The translations under genes and the position numbers were made by a program. The notes under the pieces were generated by a model. That model had not been told where the DNA came from, ran no database searches, and worked only from the letters and a program-made list of their open reading frames with translations. Positions 26,068 through 33,397 of a stretch of DNA of 64,000 nt are shown here, piece by piece (the first letter of the stretch is position 1; each line of letters opens with the position of its first letter). This DNA comes from Candidatus Dechloromonas phosphoritropha (lineage in GTDB: Bacteria > Pseudomonadota > Gammaproteobacteria > Burkholderiales > Rhodocyclaceae): contig JADKGN010000004.1 of assembly GCA_016722705.1 (NCBI GenBank), positions 1,798,001-1,862,000 of the forward strand. The letters are read 5' to 3'.

Positions 26068-27366
26068 TTACTCGCCCATATCGTCGAGCCGGATCGGCTT
26101 GGTGCGCCGACCAGGGTTGCGCGGCAAGAGCAGCGACAGCAGGCCGGCGACCAGAACAAAGGCCGTGGATGCCCAGAGGCAGGCGATCAGGCCATTGTTC
26201 GGCCCGCTTTGCACGCCCCACTGATACAGCGCTCCCGAGAGAACGGTGCCGGCAAGGCGGCCGGCGGCATTCGCCATGTAGTAGAAGCCGACGTTCATTG
26301 CCACCTTGTCGCTGTCGGTATAAGCCAGGATCAGGAAGGAATGCACCGCCGAATTCAGCGCAAAGACAACGCCGAAGGCGATCAGGCCGGCGACCACGAC
26401 GATGCTCGGCGCAATGCTGGCGCTCAGGCTGAGGGCGATGCCGGCCGGCAAGGCGGCGAGGACGAAGGCGAGGATCGTCGCCGTCCGCCCGTCGGGTTCG
26501 TGTCGTCCCTCGACGCGGCTGCGCAGCAGGCCCGGCGTCGCCGCCTGGACGATGCCGTAGCCAATGACCCATACCGCCAGAAAGCCCCCGGACTGCCAGA
26601 AGGTCCATCCGAGAACGCTTGACAGGAAGACCGGCAGACCGACGACGAACCAGACGTCACGGGCGCCGAAAAGGAAGATGCGCGCCGCGGCGAGCTTGTT
26701 GACTACGCCGTTGCGGGAAAACATCTGGCCGAACTTGGCCTTCTTGTTGGCCTGCCCGAGGCCGCCGCGCATCAGGAGCGCGGCGAGGATCATGGTGCCG
26801 CCGACCAGCGCGACAAGCAGTTTGAGCGCGGTCTGGAAGTCGAGCACGGTCAGCAGCAGGCCGCCGATGAAAAAGCCGACGCCCTTGAGGGCATTCTTCG
26901 ACCCTGTGAGTAGCGAGACCCAGCGGTAGAGCGTCGCCGAGGCATTTTCGGGAACGATCAGCTTGACCGCGCTCTTCGAACTCATCTTCGTCATGTCCTT
27001 GGCGATGCCGCTCAAGGCCTGCGAGGCCATGACCCAGGCGACGACCAGCCAGCCCTGCGGTGCGAAAGCGAGCATCGACAGCGCCACAATCTGGGTGCCG
27101 AGGCCGATGAACAGCGTGGTCTTGAGCCCGAAGCGGGCGCCGATGTAGCCGCCGAACAGATTGGTGATGATCCCGAATACTTCGTAAAAGATGAACAGCG
27201 AAGCCACCGCAAGCGGCGTGTAGCCGAGGTTGTAGAAGTAGAACAGCACCAGCATGCGGGTGGCGCCGTCGGTGACGGTATCGGACCAGTAGGCTGCGGT
27301 AACCAGCACGTAGTTGCGCAGGCCGGCCCGCGTGGAACTGTTCGCAGCTGCGGATGAGTCACTCAT
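26068..27366 (-). CDS. arsJ: Organoarsenical efflux MFS transporter ArsJ
   Basis: ArsJ exports 1-arseno-3-phosphoglycerate, which then decays to arsenate outside the cell. The 432-residue protein has about twelve hydrophobic segments and the family N-terminus RNYVLVTAAYWSDTVTDGAT, followed by FYFYNLGYTPLAVASLF. Other blocks are KDMTKMSSKSAVK and GFYYMANAAGRLAGTVLSGA. The ATG at 27366 has a GGAGG site. Adjacency to a GAPDH gene (78-nt gap) and divergent arsR is the characteristic ars context and makes the assignment firm. Confidence 0.93.
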   Translation of the reverse strand: MSDSSAAANSSTRAGLRNYVLVTAAYWSDTVTDGATRMLVLFYFYNLGYTPLAVASLFIFYEVFGIITNLFGGYIGARFGLKTTLFIGLGTQIVALSMLAFAPQGWLVVAWVMASQALSGIAKDMTKMSSKSAVKLIVPENASATLYRWVSLLTGSKNALKGVGFFIGGLLLTVLDFQTALKLLVALVGGTMILAALLMRGGLGQANKKAKFGQMFSRNGVVNKLAAARIFLFGARDVWFVVGLPVFLSSVLGWTFWQSGGFLAVWVIGYGIVQAATPGLLRSRVEGRHEPDGRTATILAFVLAALPAGIALSLSASIAPSIVVVAGLIAFGVVFALNSAVHSFLILAYTDSDKVAMNVGFYYMANAAGRLAGTVLSGALYQWGVQSGPNNGLIACLWASTAFVLVAGLLSLLLPRNPGRRTKPIRLDDMGE

Positions 27367-27444
27367 GCTGTTCCTCCATTGGGATATCGGTGCCCTGCAG
27401 GCCGTCGCCCGCCAGTTGCGGTCGACGGCCAAAAAGGCGGCAAA

Positions 27445-28470
27445 TCAGGGAAGTGCGCCCTGGAGTGACGCGGCGACCTTGCGCGCGAGTTCGACGTAAC
27501 GGTTCACGTAGCCCCACTCGTTGTCGTACCAAGCGTAGATCTTGACCATCGTGCCGTTGGTCACCAGGGTGTGCGCCGCATCTACGATAGCCGAGCGCGG
27601 ATCGCCGCAGTAGTCGATCGACACCAGCGGCCGCTCCTCGTAACCGAGAATTCCCTTGAGCGGCCCTGCGGCAGCAGCCTTGAGCAGGCCATTGACCTCG
27701 TCGACCGTCGTCGGACGCTGCATCTCGAATACGCAATCGGTAATCGACGCGTTGAGCAGGGGTACACGCACCGCGTGGCCATCGAGCTTGCCTTTCAGTT
27801 CCGGGAAAATCAGCGCGATTGCGGTCGCCGAACCGGTCGTCGTCGGCACCAGTGACAGGCCTGAAGCACGCGCGCGGCGCAGATCCTTGTGCATCTGGTC
27901 GTGCACGCTCTGGGTGTTGGTCGAACTGTGGACGGTCGTGATCTGGCCGTGTGCGATGCCGATTGCCTCATGGACAACCTTGACTACCGGCGCCAGGCAG
28001 TTGGTCGTGCACGATGCCGCAGTCACGATGTCATGCCGGGCCGGGTCGTAAAGGTGGTCGTTGACCCCCATGACGATGTTCAGCGTATCGCCACCCTTGA
28101 CCGGTGCGGCGACGATCACCTTCTTCACTCCCGCCGCCAGATAGGGCGACAGTTCCTCGACTGTCTTCCACTTGCCGCTGGCTTCGAGAACGATGTCCAC
28201 CCTGGCAGCACGCCACGTCGCTTCCGCTATATCCCGGGAGGAGCTGTAGCCGATCGCCTTCCCGTCGACCAGCAGGCGCCCGCCACTCGTCCCGATTTCG
28301 TGCCGCCAGCGGCCATGCACCGAGTCGAATTCGAGCAGATGGGCGGCGGACTCCACCGGCCCGGCCGGTTCGTTGATATGCACGAACTCGATATCCGGGC
28401 AGTCCCATCCGGCGCGCAGCGCCAGCCTGCCCATGCGACCGAAACCGTTGATGCCGACCCTGACAGTCAT
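27445..28470 (-). CDS. ArsJ-associated glyceraldehyde-3-phosphate dehydrogenase
   Basis: In ars clusters this GAPDH uses arsenate in place of phosphate to form 1-arseno-3-phosphoglycerate, the ArsJ substrate. The 341-residue protein has the NAD site VGINGFGRMGR (5-15), the catalytic Cys154 in TAASCTTNCLAP, and the C-terminal YDNEWGYVNRYVEL. A GGAGGAAAG site precedes the ATG at 28470. It is first in the arsJ operon and divergent from arsR. A purely glycolytic or gluconeogenic role is the alternative, but context favours arsenate resistance. Confidence 0.9.
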   Translation of the reverse strand: MTVRVGINGFGRMGRLALRAGWDCPDIEFVHINEPAGPVESAAHLLEFDSVHGRWRHEIGTSGGRLLVDGKAIGYSSSRDIAEATWRAARVDIVLEASGKWKTVEELSPYLAAGVKKVIVAAPVKGGDTLNIVMGVNDHLYDPARHDIVTAASCTTNCLAPVVKVVHEAIGIAHGQITTVHSSTNTQSVHDQMHKDLRRARASGLSLVPTTTGSATAIALIFPELKGKLDGHAVRVPLLNASITDCVFEMQRPTTVDEVNGLLKAAAAGPLKGILGYEERPLVSIDYCGDPRSAIVDAAHTLVTNGTMVKIYAWYDNEWGYVNRYVELARKVAASLQGALP

Positions 28471-28621
28471 TTCTCTTTCCTCCAGTTGGTGAGTGGCGCT
28501 CGCTTGGATGCCCAGCGAGCAAGATCGTTTGAACGCCACAGGCGACCTTGCCTGACTAACAATTCCATATTGCTGGAAATCTAAAAATAAGTAAACCCCT
28601 CGCGCTCGCCGGCTACGGAAA

Positions 28622-28641
28622 AAATCGAGGCACCTCGATTT
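28622..28641. promoter_or_regulatory. Dyad operator candidate between gapdh and arsR
   Basis: A perfect 9-bp inverted repeat AAATCGAGG-CA-CCTCGATTT lies in the 254-bp divergent region. It is the strongest dyad there, so it is the best candidate for ArsR or another repressor. A second dyad TTCCA-N6-TGGAA occurs at about 28564-28579. Confidence 0.5.
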
Positions 28642-28724
28642 GACGATTGGCTGGAGAATTGTGATTGTCGGAACTGGGTGCAAAAGTTTTGCGAGGTCGG
28701 CGATATTTCGGTATCTTTGGAAAC

Positions 28725-29042
28725 ATGAACAACACCGATGCCGTCACTGCGCTGGCCGCGCTGGCCCAGGACAGCCGCCTCGCCATTGTCCGGCTGCTCA
28801 TTCAGAATGCGCCTGCAGGTCTGACCGTAGGTTTGATCGGCGAGCAACTCGAGTTGCCGGCACCGACGCTGTCCTTCCACCTGAAGACATTGAGCCACGC
28901 CGGCCTCGTCACGACCAAGCAGGAAGGTCGCTTCGTTCGTTGTCAGGCCGAGATGAGCAGGATCAACGTGCTGATCGGTTTCCTGACCGACAACTGCTGC
29001 GATGGGCGTCCTGAAATCTGTAACCCGCCTGGCAAGTACTGA
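28725..29042 (+). CDS. arsR: ArsR-family metalloregulator
   Basis: The 105-residue winged-helix repressor of the SmtB/ArsR family derepresses on As(III)/Sb(III) binding. The DNA-binding helix region is LELPAPTLSFHLKTLSHAGL (42-61) and the wing VTTKQEGRFVRC. The usual alpha-3 CxC site is absent; instead there is a C-terminal cysteine cluster at C91, C92 and C99, which resembles the C-terminal site of Acidithiobacillus ferrooxidans ArsR. Divergently transcribed from gapdh-arsJ. Confidence 0.9.
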   Translation: MNNTDAVTALAALAQDSRLAIVRLLIQNAPAGLTVGLIGEQLELPAPTLSFHLKTLSHAGLVTTKQEGRFVRCQAEMSRINVLIGFLTDNCCDGRPEICNPPGKY

Positions 29043-29076
29043 CTTTTCGCTTGGCGCAGCGAATCGACAATCAGGT

Positions 29077-30324
29077 TTAGCTTCCGCTGTCGACCACTGT
29101 GAAGGCGATCCCAGAATATTTCTTCAGGCGCTCGATCAGGCGGTCGCCAAAGAGGGTCGCCGGCGTCCAGAAGCCGCCGGGTTTCTCTGCCTTGGGCAGG
29201 TCGCGGGCGAGGAATGCTGCGGCTTGCGCGAGCATCTTCGACGTCGACCCGTAACCGGCGTCGCGGTCGCCGGTCACCTTGACCATGATGCTGCGGCCAT
29301 CGTCAGTGTGGCCAAGGAAGCGCAGATCGTAGAAGCCTCGCTGCCGTGCTTCCGGGCTCGGGCCCGAGCCCGGCGCCGGCAGCACGAAGCGCTCGAGGGC
29401 CCAGCGCGCTGGGCCGATGGCGCCCGCAACCATGAAGCCGGCTAGTCCGGCGGTTATCCCCAGTGCCGTCATCCGGCCCTTGAGCCCGGGGCCCGCCAAC
29501 ATTGCCTCGTCATAGCGGAACCCGGCGCCGTAGGCTTGCTTCGTCAGGGCGTTGGTGCGCTGCACGATACGGGTGTTGATCGCACTCATGACAAACGGCG
29601 CCAGCCAGGCCTTGAAATCATCGTCGTATTCGGCAAATCTGACATCGGGCTGGCGGACCTGCGGCGCGTAGCCCTCCGGACAGAGCGAGTAGGGATTGGC
29701 GAGTTCCTTGCGCAGTTGCGGATCGGCGGCGGCTTCCTTGAGGACGTTCATGATGCTGGCGACAGTCCCTCCGGAGAATCCGCCACGCATCGCCTTGACC
29801 CGCATCTTGACGCGGCAGCAAGGCTGGCCGAAGCGCCGGATCGCCTCTTGCTGCAGGAAATGCACGCCGAGGTCGGACGGGATCGAATCGAAGCCGCACG
29901 AGTGGACGATGCGCGCCCCTGACTTGCGTGCCTCGTCTTCGTATCGGCTCAGCATGCGGCGGATCCATTGCGCCTCGCCGGTCAGGTCGCAGTAGTCCGT
30001 CCCGGTTTCCGCGCAAACCTTGACCAGTGTTTCGCCGTATAGCGCGTACGGACCGACGGTCGACACGACGGCTTTCGTCCCGAGACACATCGTGCGGAGC
30101 GCGGCTTCGTCGGCAGCGTCGGCGACGAGCAACGGTAATTTCGCCGCGTTCGGACCGAGCGAAGCGCGCAGTTCCTCGAGCCTGGCGACCGAGCGGCCGG
30201 CCGCCGCCCAATTGAGATCACCATGCGCGCCGAACTGCTCGAAGAGGCGGCGGGTCAGGATCTTCCCGACAAAGCTCGTCGCGCCGAAAACGATCAGGTC
30301 ATGGTGAGGGGTAGCGGCGGTCAT
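29077..30324 (-). CDS. Saccharopine dehydrogenase-like / trans-acting enoyl reductase family protein
   Basis: The 415-residue protein has an N-terminal Rossmann fold (HDLIVFGATSFVGKILTRRL), STVGPYALYGETLVKVCAET and the block TDYCDLTGEAQWIRRMLSRY, all typical of the family that includes mycobacterial trans-acting enoyl reductases and eukaryotic SCCPDH. A hydrophobic segment LGITAGLAGFMVAGAIGPAR lies around residues 290-310. The physiological substrate is unknown. It converges on arsR with a 34-nt gap that holds a small hairpin (TTCGCT ... AGCGAA). The start at 30324 is chosen on homology. Confidence 0.78.
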   Translation of the reverse strand: MTAATPHHDLIVFGATSFVGKILTRRLFEQFGAHGDLNWAAAGRSVARLEELRASLGPNAAKLPLLVADAADEAALRTMCLGTKAVVSTVGPYALYGETLVKVCAETGTDYCDLTGEAQWIRRMLSRYEDEARKSGARIVHSCGFDSIPSDLGVHFLQQEAIRRFGQPCCRVKMRVKAMRGGFSGGTVASIMNVLKEAAADPQLRKELANPYSLCPEGYAPQVRQPDVRFAEYDDDFKAWLAPFVMSAINTRIVQRTNALTKQAYGAGFRYDEAMLAGPGLKGRMTALGITAGLAGFMVAGAIGPARWALERFVLPAPGSGPSPEARQRGFYDLRFLGHTDDGRSIMVKVTGDRDAGYGSTSKMLAQAAAFLARDLPKAEKPGGFWTPATLFGDRLIERLKKYSGIAFTVVDSGS

Positions 30325-30465
30325 CGTGGCCAGAACTGAAAATCTTAATCCTAGTGTCGCTGGTCGGCCAGGCATCTGTCAATCAGAGGAGCCATCAGGG
30401 ACGACCCATCCGCAAAACTTTGAACGGCCCGCCGGATGGGAAGCCCGGAGATCTGCCGGTAGGAG

Positions 30466-30528
30466 TGTAGAAATTATTTGGCCGATTTGTAGAAATTATT
30501 TGGCCGTTGTGTACAAATTATTTGGCCG
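30466..30528 (+). repeat. Three tandem repeats with 22-bp period
   Basis: The 19-bp unit TGTAGAAATTATTTGGCCG occurs at 30466, 30488 and 30510 (third copy TGTACAAATT...), exactly 22 bp apart. The TG-start and multiple-repeat layout resembles an IS21-family end, so this may be a solo end left by a lost element; no transposase is nearby. Confidence 0.65.
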
Positions 30529-30767
30529 CGTGCTTTTATGCTGCATAGCAGCATATCCATGCTATTTTATTCATTGTTGATATGACAACGCTACGCTTGA
30601 GTAGATCGCCATGGGAAATCTCCCTCCCGTAACCTGCCGCTTAAAATGTAAAGGGCTTTACTACTAAAGGCTATCCGGGTGGTGAATCATACAAACTCGT
30701 AAATAGCTTTAGGAAAGTCATGATGGAAGCCCGCGGCGACTACTAACGACAATCTTTGAACAGGAGA

Positions 30768-30796
30768 CTTGAAATCCCGATGATCCGCCCCTATTA
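30768..30796 (+). promoter_or_regulatory. groESL promoter, superimposed sigma70 and sigma32 motifs
   Basis: TTGAAA (30769-30774) and TATTAT (30792-30797) are 17 bp apart, a good sigma70 promoter. The same bases read CTTGAAA (30768-30774), 13 bp, CCCCTATTA (30788-30796), close to the sigma32 consensus. Confidence 0.75.
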
Positions 30797-30823
30797 TTAG
30801 CACTCAACGGTGACGAGTGCTAA
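30797..30823 (+). promoter_or_regulatory. CIRCE operator for HrcA
   Basis: A perfect CIRCE: TTAGCACTC, 9 bp, GAGTGCTAA. It begins at the promoter -10 region, so HrcA would block initiation. With the sigma32-type motif this implies dual control of groESL. Confidence 0.95.
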
Positions 30824-30895
30824 TAAATAGCCTTGCGCGTTCCCGGGCTTTACCCCGGCCCATTTTTATTGTCTGAACTACAAGGAGCCATCTCT

Positions 30896-31186
30896 ATGAA
30901 TATCCGTCCTTTGCACGACCGCGTCATTGTCAAGCGCGTCGAAGCCGAGCGCACCACCGCTTCCGGCATCGTTATTCCTGATTCTGCCGGCGAGAAGCCC
31001 GATCAGGGCGAAGTTCTGGCGGTCGGCCCGGGCAAGCGCGACGACAGCGGCAAGTTGAACGCCCCGGACGTCAAGGTGGGCGACCGGGTTCTGTTCGGCA
31101 AGTATGCCGGCCAGGCGGTCAAGGTCGATGGCGAGGAAGTTCTGGTCATGCGTGAAGAAGACATCATGGGCGTTGTGGTCGCTTAA
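30896..31186 (+). CDS. groES: Co-chaperonin GroES
   Basis: The 96-residue GroES forms the heptameric lid of GroEL. It starts MNIRPLHDRVIVKRVEAE and shows the mobile loop ERTTASGIVIPDSAGEKPDQ and the conserved end GEEVLVMREEDIMGVV. AAGGAG precedes the ATG at 30896; the frame is open further upstream only by chance. It is followed by groEL after 42 nt. Confidence 0.98.
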   Translation: MNIRPLHDRVIVKRVEAERTTASGIVIPDSAGEKPDQGEVLAVGPGKRDDSGKLNAPDVKVGDRVLFGKYAGQAVKVDGEEVLVMREEDIMGVVVA

Positions 31187-31228
31187 GCGCCGTTCGTCCC
31201 CAACCACTGTTCAAATTAGGAGAATTCA

Positions 31229-32881
31229 ATGGCTGCAAAAGAAGTCAAATTCGGTGATTCCGCCCGCGCCCGCATGGTCGAGGGCATCAATATCCTGGCC
31301 GACGCGGTCAAGATTACCCTTGGCCCGAAAGGCCGCAATGTCGTAATTGAGCGCTCCTACGGCGCCCCGACCATCACCAAGGACGGCGTTTCGGTCGCCA
31401 AGGAAATCGAACTGAAAGACAAGTTCGCCAACATGGGCGCCCAGATGGTCAAGGAAGTTGCTTCCAAGACCTCCGATATCGCCGGTGACGGCACCACTAC
31501 TGCCACCGTGCTGGCCCAGGCGATTGTCCGCGAAGGCATGAAGTATGTTGCCGCCGGCATGAACCCGATGGATCTGAAGCGCGGCATCGACAAGGCGGTC
31601 GTCGCTACCGTTTCCGAACTGCAGGCGTTTTCCAAGCCGTGTACGACGTCCAAGGAAATCGCCCAGGTAGGTTCCATTTCCGCCAATTCCGATGCTGACA
31701 TCGGCGAAATCATCGCCAATGCCATGGAAAAGGTTGGCAAGGAAGGCGTCATTACTGTTGAGGACGGCAAGTCGCTGGCCAACGAACTTGATGTCGTCGA
31801 AGGCATGCAGTTCGATCGTGGCTATCTCTCCCCGTACTTCATCAACAACGGCGACAAGCAGCAAGCCCTGATGGAAAATCCGTTTGTCCTGCTCTTCGAC
31901 AAGAAGATTTCCAACATCCGCGACCTGCTGCCGATCCTCGAGCAGGTTGCCAAGGCCGGCCGTCCGTTGCTGATCATCGCCGAAGACGTCGATGGCGAAG
32001 CACTGGCCACCCTGGTGGTCAACAACATCCGCGGCATTCTGAAGACCGTTGCCGTCAAGGCTCCGGGCTTCGGCGACCGGCGCAAGGCCATGCTCGAGGA
32101 CATCGCCATCCTGACCGGCGGCACCGTGATCTCCGAGGAGACCGGTCTTTCCCTCGAAAAGGCCGTCCTCAAGGATCTGGGCCAGGCCAAGCGCATCGAA
32201 GTCTCCAAGGAAAACACCATCATCATCGATGGTGCCGGCGAAGCAGCTTCCATCGAAGCCCGCGTCAAGCAGGTCCGCATCCAGATTGAGGAAGCTACCT
32301 CGGATTACGACAAGGAAAAGCTGCAGGAGCGTGTTGCCAAGCTGGCTGGTGGCGTTGCCGTCATCAAGGTCGGCGCCGCGACCGAAGTCGAAATGAAGGA
32401 AAAGAAGGCGCGCGTTGAAGACGCCCTGCACGCGACCCGCGCCGCCGTGGAAGAAGGTGTCGTCGCTGGCGGCGGCGTTGCCCTGATCCGCGCTCGTGCT
32501 GCCGTTGGCAAGCTGAAGGGTGACAACCACGACCAGGACGCCGGCATCAAGATCGTTCTCCGCGCCCTCGAGCAGCCGCTGCGTGAAATCGTCGCCAACG
32601 CCGGTGACGAGCCCTCGGTGGTTGTCGACAAGGTGCAGCGTGGCAAGGGTAACTTCGGTTACAACGCCACCACCGGCGAGTATGGCGACATGGTTGAAAT
32701 GGGTGTGCTCGATCCGACCAAGGTCACGCGCACCGCGCTACAGAATGCCGCTTCAGTGGCCGGCTTGATGCTCACCACCGAATGTATGGTGGCCGAACTG
32801 GCTGAAGACAAACCGGGTGGCGGCATGCCGGACATGGGTGGTATGGGCGGCATGGGTGGTATGGGCGGCATGGGCATGTAA
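31229..32881 (+). CDS. groEL: Chaperonin GroEL
   Basis: The 550-residue chaperonin folds cytosolic proteins with ATP. Visible landmarks are ITLGPKGRNVVIER, the nucleotide site VASKTSDIAGDGTTTATVLA, and the C-terminal GGM repeats that end the protein. An AGGAG site precedes the ATG. A strong terminator follows at 32911. The long antisense frame across this gene is an artefact of its codon bias. Confidence 0.99.
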   Translation: MAAKEVKFGDSARARMVEGINILADAVKITLGPKGRNVVIERSYGAPTITKDGVSVAKEIELKDKFANMGAQMVKEVASKTSDIAGDGTTTATVLAQAIVREGMKYVAAGMNPMDLKRGIDKAVVATVSELQAFSKPCTTSKEIAQVGSISANSDADIGEIIANAMEKVGKEGVITVEDGKSLANELDVVEGMQFDRGYLSPYFINNGDKQQALMENPFVLLFDKKISNIRDLLPILEQVAKAGRPLLIIAEDVDGEALATLVVNNIRGILKTVAVKAPGFGDRRKAMLEDIAILTGGTVISEETGLSLEKAVLKDLGQAKRIEVSKENTIIIDGAGEAASIEARVKQVRIQIEEATSDYDKEKLQERVAKLAGGVAVIKVGAATEVEMKEKKARVEDALHATRAAVEEGVVAGGGVALIRARAAVGKLKGDNHDQDAGIKIVLRALEQPLREIVANAGDEPSVVVDKVQRGKGNFGYNATTGEYGDMVEMGVLDPTKVTRTALQNAASVAGLMLTTECMVAELAEDKPGGGMPDMGGMGGMGGMGGMGM

Positions 32882-32910
32882 TTCCCCTGCCCAGATCTTG
32901 CCGTTTGAGA

Positions 32911-32936
32911 AAAGCCCCGCTTTGGCGGGGCTTTTT
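32911..32936 (+). terminator. Rho-independent terminator after groEL
   Basis: The stem AAAGCCCCGC-TTTG-GCGGGGCTTTTT is a classic GC hairpin with a T-tract. Confidence 0.95.
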
Positions 32937-33019
32937 GCTTTCCGCGGTCAACCGGGAAAAATCCCCGGATTTCAGGGGCGGCCTTGAGTGTGACTTTTGT
33001 AACGCTCCGTAAGTTTGCT

Positions 33020-33042
33020 GTAAGTAGTCCGACCTACATTAC
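33020..33042. promoter_or_regulatory. Dyad upstream of the actP operon
   Basis: An imperfect inverted repeat GTAAGTAG ... CTACATTAC lies about 45 bp upstream of the DUF485 start. It is flanked by the direct repeat TAACGCTCCG/TTACGCTCCG. Binding factor unknown. Confidence 0.4.
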
Positions 33043-33087
33043 GCTCCGCAGCAATGCCTCCATAACCAATATTTGAGGAGCAAATCA

Positions 33088-33396
33088 ATGCAAGACGTTA
33101 TCGACCGGGTTAAAGCAAACCCAAAATTCCTCGAGTTCGTTGCCGTGCGCAACCGCTACTCGGTCATCATGACCATCGTCAGTGCCGCCGCCTACTACGG
33201 CTTCATTCTTCTGGTCGCCTTCGAGGGCCCTTGGCTGGGCACCAAGATGGGGCCGGGCATGACTACCAGCATCGGCGTGCCGATCGGCGTCGGCGTCATC
33301 GTCTTTACCATCATCCTGACCTGGATCTACGTGCGTCGCGCCAACGGCGAATTCGACGAAACCAACGCGAGGCTTATTGCGGAGGCGCGGAAATAA
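33088..33396 (+). CDS. yjcH: DUF485 membrane protein (YjcH-like)
   Basis: The 102-residue inner-membrane protein has two hydrophobic segments, SVIMTIVSAAAYYGFILLVA at about residues 24-43 and GVPIGVGVIVFTIILTWIYV at about 66-85. DUF485 proteins are encoded directly before ActP-type acetate permeases and are thought to assist them. A GAGGAG site precedes the ATG at 33088. Its stop is one base from the actP start. Confidence 0.92.
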   Translation: MQDVIDRVKANPKFLEFVAVRNRYSVIMTIVSAAAYYGFILLVAFEGPWLGTKMGPGMTTSIGVPIGVGVIVFTIILTWIYVRRANGEFDETNARLIAEARK

Positions 33397-33397
33397 C

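Larger units (their letters stand above)
30325..30895. other. Intergenic region upstream of groES
   Basis: About 570 bases without a gene. It contains three 22-bp-periodic repeats (30466-30528), a small palindrome (30538-30554), the groES promoter and CIRCE. No coding frame in it has family resemblance. Confidence 0.6.

Noticed and set aside
30466..30528. Three 22-bp-period repeats considered as a CRISPR
   Set aside because: Only about 3 bp lie between units, far too short for spacers.
31226..32530. 434-codon open frame antisense to groEL
   Set aside because: Mirror frame created by GC-rich codon bias; no ribosome site and no family resemblance. The same holds for the long frames antisense to 9000-10514 and to the DUF499 gene.
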